From assembly GCA_030015575.1 (NCBI GenBank), contig CM057346.1, forward strand, positions 563,524,315 to 563,588,314: a stretch of DNA of 64,000 bases. Direction: 5' to 3'. The stretch's first letter is position 1. Each line of letters opens with the position of its first letter. The notes under the pieces were generated by a model. That model saw only the letters and a list, made by a program, of their open reading frames with translations. It was not told the origin of the DNA and did no database searches. The stretch is from Agapanthus africanus. Taxonomy: Eukaryota > Streptophyta > Magnoliopsida > Asparagales > Amaryllidaceae. This document shows, piece by piece, positions 1 to 10,526 of this stretch. Both the position numbers and the translations under genes were made by a program.

Positions 1-1090
1 TTTTATTTTGCATGTTACACGACAATAGGGAAATTTTTAAAAATCCCAAAATTATTTTCCTTCAAGGTTATAATATTTTGCATCCTACCACATGAAACTT
101 GCTTAACTTTCAAAAACATCAACTTTTGATGTTTCTCTTTTGTGTTTGAATATTTTGTTTGTTAGCTCATAAAATTCAAAAGTATCAAAAATTTCAGTTT
201 TCTTCGATTTTTCAGTATTTTGCATACTACAACACATGAAAATCGCGAAATTCGAAGAACTCTCAAAATTTTCCTTGCTTTTGGGTTTTTCAATAAATCT
301 CAAAAATAATTTTCTGTGCTTTTTGGTTTTTTCAACACAAAAAATCACGGTATCTTCAAAAATCTCAAAATATTCCGTTCCATCAAATTTTCAATATTTA
401 ACATGTTATAACACAAAAAGTATGAGTTTTTAAAAATTCAAGTTTTCTGTTTTATTCAAATTTCCAATGAGAGCTATATCATACGAAAAATTGCGAAATT
501 TTCAAAAATCTTAATATTTTATGTTTTATTTAGTTTTTGAATATTTTGCTTGCTGCACAAAGATTGTCAACTTTTCAAAAATATCAAGAATTTCTATTTT
601 CTTCCGTTTTTGAATATTTTTCTTTTTATAGCACATCCAAATCGCTAAATTTTAAAATAACTCAATTTTTTTGTTTTTTCAATTTTACAATTATGTGTGT
701 GCTGTATATAGCACACGAAAATCATGATTTTTAAAAAATCACAAATGTCAATGTTTTCTTCGTTTTTTTTTTATTATTTTGCTTGCTATATATAGAGCAT
801 AAAAACTGCAACATTTTCAAAAATCCCAAAATTTTCCGTTTTCCCCGATTTTTCAACATTTTATTTGTTATAACAAAAGAAAGTAAATTTTTCAGAAATC
901 TCAAAAAATCATTATTATTTTCACTTTTCAATATTTTGCATGATATATAGCAAATGAAAATCGCAAAATTTTTAAAAATCTATGCTTCCTTTTCATTATT
1001 TTGCACGGTATATATCACACAAAAATCATGAAATTTCAATAATATCATAAGTTAATGCTTTATTCGGTTTTCCGGTATTTTACTTTCTCA
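1..1090. repeat. Degenerate AT-rich repeat array, left arm
   Basis: About 13 diverged copies of a ~75-80 bp unit follow one another. Each has a core resembling ATTTTGCATGCTATATAGC, then ACATGAAAATCGCG and a run of TTTCAAAAATCTCAAAATTT. Core copies are visible near 75, 150, 216, 393, 467, 540, 615, 693, 774, 855, 930 and 1007. All copies here face the same way; the copies right of about 1260 face the other way. The array may begin before the window. Inverted subterminal repeats are typical of CACTA-type DNA transposons, which is my best guess at its origin, but no terminal CACTA motif is visible. Confidence 0.6.
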
Positions 1091-1116
1091 TACTTTTGGA
1101 GCAGTTCACGATATCA

Positions 1117-1260
1117 ATGGGTCAAAAAAGCTATGTGAAGTTCATGAAGAAAATGTTGCCAATTGCTATTAGGAACCTAATAGAACAAAGAAATCCGGTC
1201 GGCTGTCTGAGAAATTTTTTGAAAATAAGAATTTTTTTTTCGATTTTTTCGATTTTGTGA
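1117..1260 (+). pseudogene. Possible CACTA transposase remnant
   Basis: A 47-codon reading frame sits exactly between the two oppositely oriented repeat arms. Its first ~28 residues include KSYVKFMKKMLPIAIRNL, which resembles the conserved stretch of plant En/Spm (CACTA) transposases in which a His-Asp-Cys-His motif is followed by a leucine/proline-rich segment. The rest runs into AT-rich repeat. The base composition here is clearly less AT-biased than in the flanking arms. The match is from memory of the family and is short, so the call is tentative. Confidence 0.3.
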
Positions 1261-2110
1261 TTTTCATGTGCTATATCATGCATAATATTGAAAAGTGAAG
1301 ATACCGATTTTTTTAAAGATTTCTGAAAATTTTAAGAATTTCATTTGTTATAGAAAGCAAAATGTTGACAAATTGAAAAAACCAGTAAATTTTGGAATTT
1401 CTGAAAATATTGTAAGCTTCATGCTCTATATAGCAAGCAAAATAATAATATAATTAAAGAAAAACAGAAAATTTTGAGAATTTTAAAAATTTCATGATTT
1501 TCGCATGTTGTACATCATCGAAAATTATTTCACAACCAGAAAAAACAAATTTTTTTGAGAATTTTTAAATTTATTGATTTTCATGTGCTAGCTAGCAAAA
1601 TTTTGAAAACCAAATAAAACAAAAAAAAAATAAGATTTTTGAATATTACGAATTTTTCCTATGATAATGTGTAAAATATTATAAATCTTAAGAAAACAAA
1701 CAATCTTTGTTTTTTTGTGTGTAAATTTTACGATTGTCACGTGCACATGCATAATATTCAAAAAATGAAGAAAAAGGAAAATTTTGAAAACCTGCAATTC
1801 TCGTGTGCTATAAATCATGAAAAATGTTGAAATAATATTTAATTTTTGAAAATTTCATGATTTTTTGTGGAATATATAGCAAACAAATTATTGAAAAACC
1901 CAAAAACAAAAAAATTTGAGATTTAATTTTTTTTTTGCCATATTCATGTTCCTGTGCTAAGCATACAAAATGTTGAAAATTTAAAGAAACATTAAATTTT
2001 TTTTTTTACGTTTCGTGGTTTTCATGTGCTAATAGAGGCAAAATATTGAAAAATCGAAGAAAAAAAAGAGATTTTTAAAAATTTCGCGATTTTTCGCATG
2101 CTGAACTATT
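1261..2110. repeat. Degenerate AT-rich repeat array, right arm (inverted)
   Basis: The same ~75-80 bp unit as in 1-1090 appears here in reverse complement, for example GATTTTCATGTGCTA followed by GCAAAATATTGAAAAA. Copies are visible near 1260, 1340, 1420, 1496, 1575, 1650, 1740, 1800, 1858, 1945, 2020 and 2090. The number of units is similar in the two arms, so the whole block is roughly symmetric about position 1160. Confidence 0.6.
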
Positions 2111-2232
2111 TGCAAGTTAATCTTTCGTATATTTTACATATGAAATTCATAAATATGAGATATACAACATCCCCATGATCGCTTGACAAAATAGAACACC
2201 ATGACCAAACCTATGAAGGTGATAGAGTGCTC

Positions 2233-2388
2233 CTAGAGGCTCGCTGTACCCTCGTCGTCATCGGTGTACTCCTTGCAGTCCTTCGCCTTCATGTCCTCGT
2301 CGTGGTCTGTCTGATTGATCTCATGTGCAATCTTACGCATGTTGGCATGGTCCGTATCCGAGAGAAGCACCGTCCAGTCAACAATCAT
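2233..2388 (-). pseudogene. Exon-like fragment, unknown protein
   Basis: On the minus strand a 51-codon frame runs from ATG at 2388 to TAG at 2233. The peptide is acidic and polar and includes LLSDTDHANMRKIAHEINQ. The stretch is much more GC-rich than its surroundings and has coding-like codon use, so it looks like a captured or decayed exon. I do not recognise the family. No convincing neighbouring exon or splice sites were found. Confidence 0.25.
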
Positions 2389-2436
2389 GCTTTTGTTATG
2401 ATACATTTCATTTAATACCTATATAATATAAGTAGT

Positions 2437-2437
2437 T

Positions 2438-2476
<39 letters not shown>

Positions 2477-2482
2477 GGAGAG
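2437..2482. repeat. Compound (AT)n(GA)n microsatellite
   Basis: A run of about ten AT dinucleotides passes directly into about nine GA dinucleotides. Confidence 0.9.
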
Positions 2483-2684
2483 ATATGCATGTAAATAAAT
2501 ATTATATGAATAACTAGATATGCTAACAAAAATAATAGTCATATTTACTAGCTTATTTTGCATGTTTTGAAACAAATATAATAGAGTGTTATCTTAAAAT
2601 ATTCTTTTAAATGCATGGCATATAAAATGAGCAAAAAATTGTATGGTCTAACTAAGCATTATTAAGTAAAAAAATAAATTTAAA
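2483..2684. other. AT-rich intergenic DNA, nothing recognised
   Basis: No reading frame, repeat or signal stands out. Confidence 0.5.
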
Positions 2685-2689
2685 ATGAT

Positions 2690-2992
2690 ACTTTTATATT
2701 GTTCTGCGAATATTCGTATCCATATCCGAATACATATATTCGGCTATCTATATTTGTATCCATATTCTAAGTCATATATCCGGCTATCTGTATTCGTCCA
2801 TTTCCGAATTTGTATATTCAGATATCCATATCCGGATAATTTTGATAAAATTGTATCCATATCCATATCCTGGAATATATTTAAATATATATCCGTATCC
2901 ACATCCATATCCGACCAGATTTGGAAAAAAAAAATCCTGATTCAAATCTGAATATTATCTAGATATCTGGATCGGAATGCAACCCTAGCGCG
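2690..2992. repeat. Degenerate TCCATATCCG repeat, possible hAT end
   Basis: A low-complexity run of variants of TATCCATATCCGAATA extends for about 300 bp and ends in GGATCGGAATGCAACCCTA. Subterminal ATATCCGGAT-type repeats ending in a TAGGGTTGCA-like terminus occur in some plant hAT elements, so this may be one end of a non-autonomous hAT element. The other end and a target duplication were not found. Confidence 0.4.
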
Positions 2993-4259
2993 AAGTCATC
3001 GAGGAAGTTGATGCTTGATTTGGAGACATTCAAAAGAATTCATATAAGCACACAAAAAGGGAAGATTAATGGAGGAGGCGGTAGCTCATCCGTTTTACCT
3101 ACAAGTTTTTTTCTTTAAAAAAACCTTCAATCTATGAGAATTCTGAATCATTAATCTTCATGTATGACCTTATTAACCTTCAAATATAGAGTTCAAAAAT
3201 GGGAATAAACAATTAAACTCCAGAGTATGATCAAGAACTTACTATAAAAATATAAATCAATAACTTTCAAATCTCATTCTAACTTTAGAATTGTATTACC
3301 CGTGTTAGAACTAATATCAGACATGTCATTAAGCTGAATTACATTTGCCAATTACTTTTTTGCCTGAATTTTAATGTTTGAAAGTTAAATTCAAGAGTTT
3401 TGGAGCCTATGTCGCTCGGACGCAGTGGACAGATATTATACAGTGTAATCATCAAATGCCAAGCTCCAGAACCGCTTATTTAGGTTCAACATTAAATTTT
3501 AGAATTTTTGTGGAACCATCACAAGACTTCGTTGAATTTAAGTTGTTTTGTTAAACCATCACAAGGCTTTCTCTTAGAAACAAAATTCGATGGATGAAAA
3601 GCTGCCACAGGATGTTTAATGTCATCTTCACGTGTTTCTTGAACGTTCAATTCACTTGCGCTTGTATAGATCAAATGTCCATGATGCGTACTACGTGGCA
3701 ATATGGTATAACTTCGTAAAAACTCATGCCTAACTAAAATGAGGTGGTTATTGATCAAAAGGACGTTGATAATGAAGGTGGAAAGAGCGAATGATAGGCA
3801 TGCAAGTATAATCAACTTCAGTGCGAACTCATCTCAACCATCACCATAAACAAGTATAAGAAAAAACATCCTCCATTCGCTCCAACATCCTATTTCATAA
3901 TGATATTCTTTTTATCTAAGGTATGTTATACAAAATCTATCAAAAGTAGGGACATGATATCACTCTTGATTATGTTAAAAAGGAAGAAAGATAATTGTTT
4001 CTGAGTTTCATTACGACATATAGATATAAGAAGATGGATTATATTTTTTTGTATGTACTAATACACAGTTAATGCATGATGACAGCCCTCTAATAGAGTC
4101 ACCACATAATACATGATACAAAAATTAAGAATAAATTTCTCTAAAATCTCTCAACTTGCACCTTAATACCCCAGGATCTAATTTAGGGTGCTAACAACAT
4201 AAAAAAGACCAAATTCCGTTGATATCTTCCTGAGTTCTTGTATATCCAGGAGATGTACT
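2993..4259. other. Intergenic DNA without supported genes
   Basis: The stretch is AT-rich. A 98-codon minus-strand frame at 3519-3815 has no recognisable motif and ordinary AT-rich composition, so I do not call it a gene. No RNA gene or clear repeat was seen. Confidence 0.4.
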
Positions 4260-4269
4260 CTTTGCAGCC

Positions 4270-4425
4270 TAGTTCGCATAAGTGCAGGGAACCATGACGG
4301 ATGTAATAACCGACTTATACGGAATGCAGCAGATATTCAGAGCAAATTTTGTAGATATACACTTTGCTGTGAAGCCTGTCACAGCACTGGCCGGAACATG
4401 CAATGTATCCGTTTGCACACTGTTA
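4270..4425 (-). pseudogene. Exon-like fragment with a splice acceptor, unknown protein
   Basis: Read on the minus strand, TTTTTCCCTAACAG (a good 3' splice site, near 4432-4419) opens into a frame containing HVPASAVTGFTAKCISTKF and then several cysteines, broken by an in-frame TAG about 50 codons in. The segment is richer in G and C than its flanks. The family is not recognised. It could be a decayed exon of a host gene or one captured by a transposon. Confidence 0.25.
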
Positions 4426-4566
4426 GGGAAAAAGAAGGAGCAAAAAAACATATCATATATCCTTATTAAGTTAAAATCTTTGATATCTAAAAATATCCTC
4501 TAATCCAGTCATTTCAAATTCCTGCATTGCAGTAGTTATCAACAATTCATTTGAGTATTTTCTTTT

Positions 4567-5521
4567 GGCTAAATGACAGGAAATACCTCTAACATTTACC
4601 CTTATATCAAGAAATATATACCCCTAACCTTGTAAAACGAACACTTTCCTCTTTCAACTTTAACCGATTTCCAAAATGCCCTTAATATAAATATTTAATT
4701 AAAAAATATTTCTCTCTTTCTTTCTTATATGTTATTTTTCGATATTATCCATGCCTTTCAAAATTCTTTAAGCTTTTTTACTTACACCCAAACTTATTAA
4801 ATGACTGTTAAATTTACTTTTTCAATTTAATTTATTTTTCAAATACCAACTTTACTCTCATCATCATCCTCTTCATTACAACCCGACAAATCCTCACTTT
4901 CATTTTCTTTCTTCTCATCCCTTAATCCCATTCATTCTAATTCTTTTCTTTTCCTCTTTGTCTGATAAACTCTTTGTTTCTTCTCCTCTTCTCTTCCCCT
5001 GTAGTACTTTCAAACTAAGAAATTCTAATATAAAATAACCCAAAACCCTAAAATTATGCAAATCTTGACATAAAAAAACCCAAATCAATCAACACCTACA
5101 AAATAAAAATCCTAAATTCCATCAAATCTTATAAGAAAACCTAACTCAATTAAGCAATTTTTATTTTGGGAATTTGAAAACACGTACGGAATAAGAAAGG
5201 ATTGTGAGGATATTTACATTTTTTTTTTTATTTATGTCAAAATTAACCATCATTTAATGATATTGTATGTGAAAAAAGCTTAAAGAATTTTGGGAAGTGC
5301 AGGTAATATCGAAGAATAATGGGGGCACGTCAAATTTGCATAGAAATTTATGGGGTATTTTTTCAATAAAACACCCTTGATATAAATATTTTAATTGAAT
5401 ATTTAAATGAAGGGTATTTTGGGAATCAATTAAAATCGAAGGGGGCAAAATGCTGATTTTAGAAAGTCAGGAGTATTTATTTTTATTGGGGTAAATGTTA
5501 GGGGTATTTGTTGCCATTTAA
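4567..5521. mobile_element. MITE with long terminal inverted repeats
   Basis: The left end GGCTAAATGACAGGAAATAC and the right end are inverted copies; the right end read in reverse starts GGTTAAATGGCAACAAATAC. Similarity continues inward for about 220-250 bp on each side, through CCCAAAATACCCTT-like and AATTCTTTAAGCTTTTTT segments. The ~480-bp interior is AT-rich and non-coding. The size and long inverted arms fit a non-autonomous Mutator-like or foldback element. A clean target duplication was not identified. Confidence 0.65.
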
Positions 5522-5559
5522 CCTTTTCCTTTTAAGTTGAATTAATCATGTTTGACCCT

Positions 5560-6048
5560 TAAGGTAAGGCTTTGCAAAACGAAATTTGCATATTTGTAAC
5601 ATTTCGATTATCCTTGAAATGTTTTCCCCCTTTCTTTTTCTTGTGCCACATCTATAAATTCGGGTTATTTAACAGAAACCCGCTCGTAGTTTGGGACATT
5701 ATCCAGGAAAACCCCTGTAGTCATGCCGTTACACAAAAACCCTTTAAAGTTGAAAACCGTTACTCGGCATCCTTTGCCATTAAATTTCACGTGAAATGAC
5801 TGAAATATCATTCTTCTTCTCTCTCAAATTACAACAAATATCTTTATATATAATGCAAATACTCTTAGTTAGAGATCCACCCTTCTCCCTTTTTCTAATT
5901 AAAAGAAAAAAAAGGAGAAAAATCCTCACCTCTCAAGCTCTCCACATCATCTCTCTCACCTTTCAAGCTCTCCACATCATCTCTCCCTCCTAAAAAACAA
6001 TTAAAAAAACAATTAATTGCTTATCTAGAACCTTCTATATCGTCTCTC

Positions 6049-6088
<40 letters not shown>

Positions 6089-6336
6089 GCAAATACCCTT
6101 TGCATAGAGGTCCATCCCTCTCCTTTTTTCCAGAAAAAAGAAAAAAATGAGAAAAACCCTACATTCTCAAGCCTCCACATCATCAAAAAGACCTCCGCAT
6201 AATTTAGAAATATCCACATCTCTCTCTTCTCCGAAAAAAATTAATTTTTTAACTATCATCAAAGAAACCTCCATCTCTTTTCCCAAAATATCAATTTTTT
6301 AATCAACACGTGCAACGCACGTGCACAAAATCTAGT
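5560..6336 (+). mobile_element. Helitron-like non-autonomous element, 3' end
   Basis: The right end has the hallmarks of a plant Helitron terminus: a short hairpin with arms CGTGC and GCACG (6309-6321) and, about 11 nt later, CTAG (6332-6335) followed by T. The interior is pyrimidine-rich, non-coding and partly duplicated: the block from an AT run through ATGCAAATAC and a CTCCACATCATC motif occurs near 5850-5990 and again near 6050-6190. The left boundary (expected to be TC after A) was not found, so the start is approximate. Confidence 0.45.
6049..6086. repeat. (AT)n microsatellite
   Basis: About 18 consecutive AT dinucleotides inside the Helitron-like block. Confidence 0.9.
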
Positions 6337-6974
6337 TTCTTATAGTTATTTCATTATCTCCATTTCCACAACTCGAACACGTGCTCCTCCTCAGCGCCGC
6401 CGCCGCCGTAGATCACGTGCTCCTCCTCCACTCAGCCCCATCCACTCCTTCTCTATCTCCTTCGACCTCCCCTGTCTCAACGTTAGCCCGCCGGCTCGCC
6501 ACTCTCATTCCTGATCCCCTTCGATCCCTCGCCCTCCAAACAGGAACCTCCTACTACATTTATGGTCTCTTTTGCTTGCAAAAATAAAGTGGATAACGCT
6601 GGCTATGAAAAAGAGAGGAGGAGAGCAATAAAAACTCATTAGAGCTGGTTGAAAGTTGGGTTTTATTTTTTTTGACTTCAATGACCACAAGATCTACTGC
6701 ATCTCATGAAATCACTTAAGTTGAAGCTTTCTTTTTCTTCCAAGTCTTGACCAAGAACAACTGCTCAAGCCACTAACCAAGAAGTGGTGCACAATTTTTT
6801 ACTGTTTTGAACCGCAGGTTAAGTTCTCTGTTTTACCGATGAAAAGCAAGTACGTGGCTTTTGCTCCGTTTGTTTCGCATGCAATAAGTGGATTATCCCT
6901 TAGTACAGAACACATTGACAAATTTAGATTTGGGTTTAATGTTGATTCTCATCGTTAGGAAGAAGACTGAAAAA
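6337..6974. other. Intergenic DNA, nothing recognised
   Basis: A short plus-strand frame near 6381-6587 is rich in Ala, Ser and Pro because of CCG/CTC composition and shows no domain. No RNA gene or repeat was seen. Confidence 0.4.
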
Positions 6975-7400
6975 TATGAGAGATTTGTTTGTAATGAAGT
7001 TGTTTTTTTGACAAATATATGTTGATGAATGATGTGCATATAAGGTGTTTGTGTAAATGTCTGAATGATAGTGTTTGGAATATATTTGCCCAATTAACAA
7101 AACGGTGGTGCTTGGAAGGTGTTTGTGTAAATGTTTGCATGATAGTGTTTGGAATATCTTTGCTCAGTTAACTAAACAATGGTGTTTGGAAGGTGTGTGT
7201 AAATGTCCGGATGATCGTATTTGAAATATCTTTGTGCAACCGTTTGAATATTTGTGCTTATTAGATATTTATATAAACGTCCAAATGACCATGTTTTGAA
7301 TATTTTTGTCCAATTTCTTGAATAATGATATTTTAAAGGTATTTGCGTAAATGCCCAATTGATCGTGTATGCACATGGTGTTAGTATTTCATTGGAATAA
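6975..7400. repeat. Diverged tandem repeat, ~85-90 bp unit
   Basis: The block GTGTTTGGAATAT...TTGCCCAATTAAC...GGAAGGTGTTTGTGTAAATG recurs about five times with increasing divergence toward the right (starts near 7000, 7070, 7147, 7220, 7290). It stops just before Tat-1 coding sequence. No PBS or LTR was recognised here, so Tat-1 seems to lack a clear 5' LTR. Confidence 0.6.
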
Positions 7401-7469
7401 GATTTTTGCGTAAATTTCAAAGTAAAATATTTGTCCTGCACAACACTGGTTTTACATTAAATAGTATGT

Positions 7470-8285
7470 TTGTATAATTGTCTGAATGAAAACAACAAAG
7501 GGTCGGTCTTCACAAGACTGACTGTTTTAGCTCCCGTTTCAGGTGAAATTGTCAAGACTGCTTCCCCTGTTCGGAAGTCTGCCTTCGATAGGTTGGCTAT
7601 CCCCACTCAGCGGACATCAGTCTTCAATAGGCTGACATCGACAACTTCTGACTAACGCAGGGGGCATGAGGAAGTTACTCCTACAGCTGAGATAATCCCA
7701 ACGGCTCGACACGCTCGACCTCACCACTGGCGCCGAGTAAGGGAGTCTGGGGGAAACTCCCCTTCTGAACTGACTCCGCCGACTCCAACGGTGGAAATCG
7801 ATGCTGCTGTTCCAACTGGGAACAGCTTTGAACCGCTAAGGAGGGTCCGCAAGAACTCTTCAACTGCCATGCTGAAAAGATCTCCTCCACCTATGGAGAA
7901 TGCTACAGAAAAGAAGCTGGAGCAACCCCCTCAGCGGCTGTCCTCCAATGTTTGGCGACAGGTCCAGGAATCAGTGATTGACCGGGACTACTCTCGCCGA
8001 CCAAAGAAGATTAAAGCTCGGCAAGAAGAGAGCCATCCCGTGGTACCACATAAGATGTCATTCGTCTGGGTGCCCACTACAACGGCCCCCTCAACTTCAA
8101 CCGCTCACAAGAGAAGGAGGCCGGAAAAAACCCCTGTGACCGCGGCAAACCGCAAGGACGCTGAATCTAAACGCCCCAAGTTTGGGGGCATGGTAACACA
8201 TACCGTTTATATGGCTTCCGGAAAAGAGGAAAGCCATGCTTCTACGGGTCATCGACCGCTTACCCGATCGATAACAAAGGCTTGA
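7470..8285 (+). pseudogene. Tat-1 gag N-terminal extension
   Basis: One frame, broken by TAA at 7653-7655, encodes a basic, Ser/Pro-rich region. It begins with repeats of the type SVFxRL (VFTRL, AFDRL, VFNRL), a feature seen in the N-terminal part of Tat-lineage gag-pro polyproteins, and continues with Arg/Lys-rich low-complexity sequence. The function of this region is not known. The next part of gag continues in another frame from 8282, which implies a one-base deletion near 8281. Confidence 0.55.
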
Positions 8286-8728
8286 AGCAACAGCAGCAAA
8301 AACTTCAGGAAATGCTGACTGCAATGGCCGCACTCACGGGGCCGAAAGAAAATCCAGAAACCTCAGAGCAGCGTCAGGAACAAGAAACTGATGCTGAATT
8401 TCTCCGAAGAATGCTCGAGAGGAAAGAAAAAGAGGCTGTGGAACAGGCGGCCAACATAAAACGAATGGCTCTTTTGTTCCAAGACATGGCCGGGATGATG
8501 TTATAGCCGGAACCTCCAGCTGAAGACCCCTCGATTATCATTGAAGACGACATAGGGGAGACATCGAACACTCCTCCGGCTCTTTCAGCAGCCAAGGAGG
8601 AGACCATCTCTAAGGCTGCTCTGGATGATTACATCGCTCAGCAAATACGAGCTCATCATGCAAGCGAAACGGCCGGGCAGATCGTTAAGACTAGACGACC
8701 CTATCCGGGATGGTATGACCAATAAGGT
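8282..8728 (+). pseudogene. Tat-1 gag coiled-coil linker
   Basis: Starts with KQQQQKLQEMLTAM and continues as a Gln/Glu/Lys-rich, probably coiled-coil segment (to 8506, TAG), then reads on in the same frame through an acidic stretch to TAA at 8726-8728. It joins the N-terminal extension to the structured gag domain that follows in a third frame. Confidence 0.5.
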
Positions 8729-8730
8729 AC

Positions 8731-9321
8731 CCGCCGGGATATACGATCCCTAAATTCCATGTATATAAAGGGATGGGTAATCCCCACCAGCATGTTGCCC
8801 AGTTCAGGGCTCTATGTGGCAACACTGGAGGTGACGATAAACTGCTACTTCGCCAGTTCGTCGGCAGCTTGTCGGAGACAGCGTTCGAATGGTACTCTGA
8901 ACTCCCGAACGACTCTGTCAAGACATTTGCAGAGATGGAGCTGTTGTTCACACAAAGATTCGCAAGCGCTACCGAGCGTACTCCGATTACCGCACTAATT
9001 AACACCAGAGTGAAGCCAGGTGAGACATGAGTTCAATACGCAGTACGATTGCAGAATCTGTGGTCGAAATGTGAGCCGTGCATCGAAGAAGCGCCTGCAG
9101 TAGGCATGTTCGTGGGTACCCTCGACCCTCAAGTGACCATTTCCCAGTTTATGATGTTTTTCAAGCCGGCCACTTTTCAGGCCTTGATTGACAAACTGGC
9201 CCAAATGGACCAGATGGGTCATAGACCGTCTTCTTCAAAGCCGGAGCCTCGAAATGAAAAAGGAAGGGGAAAGCGACCTTCGTTGCCAATGCTCAACAGC
9301 AGCCCAGTGGCCCGAAGCTAA
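8731..9321 (+). pseudogene. Tat-1 gag (Retrotrans_gag domain)
   Basis: This is the structural capsid-like part of gag. The frame carries YPPGYTIPKFHVYKGMGNP, then HVAQFRALCGN, FVGSLSETAFEWYSELP and FAEMELLFTQRFAS, matching the core of the plant retrotransposon gag family. An in-frame TGA at 9028-9030 and a TAA at 9319-9321 interrupt it. A zinc-knuckle-like module follows. Confidence 0.75.
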
Positions 9322-9716
9322 CTGATCGCTTAGACGAGAGACGGCGATTCTATAATAAGAAAATGAAGCGCCCTTATTCGTTTCCCTGGGACAAAACGAG
9401 GAGATTGTTCGAGCTGGTGGTGCGCAACAGGCTCATTAATTTACCGAATCCAAAACGCCCATTGCAACCCGGTGAGGCTAATAATCCCAATTATTGCCCC
9501 TATCACTAAACGATAAGCCATCCAATTGAAGATTGTTTCGTCTTTAAAGGCTGGATCGAAGACCAATACCAACAGGGCAAGTTCACACTGTCCGAGAATT
9601 GGAAAGCAAACCCGTCCCAGCCACACGCTCTAAAAAAGACGGACACACCGGGGGCATCATGCTTTTTTATAGAAGAAGCTCCATGGGAGGTCGTTCTTTC
9701 AGCCAAGACGAAAAGA
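9322..9716 (+). pseudogene. Tat-1 zinc-knuckle-like module 1
   Basis: After gag, one frame reads RPYSFPWDKTRRLFELV, a Pro-rich linker, then NPNYCPYH (stop) TISHPIEDCFVFK and the tail DQYQQGKFTLSENW. The C-x2-H-x4-5-H-x4-C spacing is the Tat version of the gag zinc knuckle. Related modules recur at 10,220-10,500 and 12,371-12,830, flanking the protease. The TAA between the two halves of the knuckle (near 9509) inactivates this copy. Confidence 0.5.
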
Positions 9717-10511
9717 ATGCTGAAAGATCTCCAAATATGCCCGGCGATCAGGTGGAAAAATCCACTGGAACCCGAGATCATCGGGGGAATGCTGAAGCCG
9801 CGCCCAACTCCAAAAATTGGTGGTGATAGTCAAAGCGCCCACACCCAGCCGTCAAAATCTTCGAAGAACAAGAAGAAGACCAAAACGCCCATGAAGCCTG
9901 ATGATAAGCGCACGGAACTGCAAAAACATATTGACGCTCTGGAAGAATATAACCAGAAAGCGCGGACCCCAGTCACACTCCAAGAATTTCTCAGCCACGT
10001 CCTTGAGGACGGAGATGATGACAGTAGAGAAGACTCGTCGGATGAGCCTGAAGATTATGTGGCAAGCTGCCATGTGATATCTCACTCGTCGATAGACGAT
10101 GAAGAAGTTCCTTACGCAGAGAAACTGGGGGCAAATATTGAGCCGGAACTTCTACGACCATCAGACGGAATGATTGATGTATTCCTGAACGAAGCTCTTC
10201 TTAAAAGTAAAGCTGATCGAGAGTGCGAGATGACCATATTTGAAAAGGCCAAATGCCAGCGACTAGACGAAAGGGTTGAAACACTTCCACTAGATCAAAG
10301 TACACCCGCCACAAATAAAAGTATTTTCAAGACGAGGAAAAGGTTCGCCAAAGCCATATCGATGGGAATGAAGCTGCCACCTTCCGAAGGAAACACCCCT
10401 GATGAAGCGGATATACATCCTAGCTACTGCTTATATCATCAAAGGATTGCACACCCCACCGAAGAGTGCAACGCTTTTAAAAACTGGTGGCAGGGATATG
10501 TTGCTCACTGA
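9717..10511 (+). pseudogene. Tat-1 linker and zinc-knuckle module 2
   Basis: A 264-codon open stretch holds a Lys-rich segment, a coiled-coil-like segment (RTELQKHIDALEEYNQKA), an acidic patch, then CEMTIFEKAKCQRLDERV and a knuckle SYCLYHQRIAHPTEECNAFK near its end. The order EKAK-x-QRL, basic linker, knuckle is repeated downstream of the protease, so this looks like a duplicated unit. Confidence 0.5.
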
Positions 10512-10526
10512 CAACATTTCAAGTGG

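Noticed and set aside
3519..3815. 98-codon minus-strand frame in intergenic DNA
   Set aside because: No motif, AT-rich codon use typical of random open frames, no neighbouring exons.
6381..6587. Ala/Ser/Pro-rich small protein
   Set aside because: Low-complexity composition, no start context or domain, lies in intergenic DNA beside a Helitron end.
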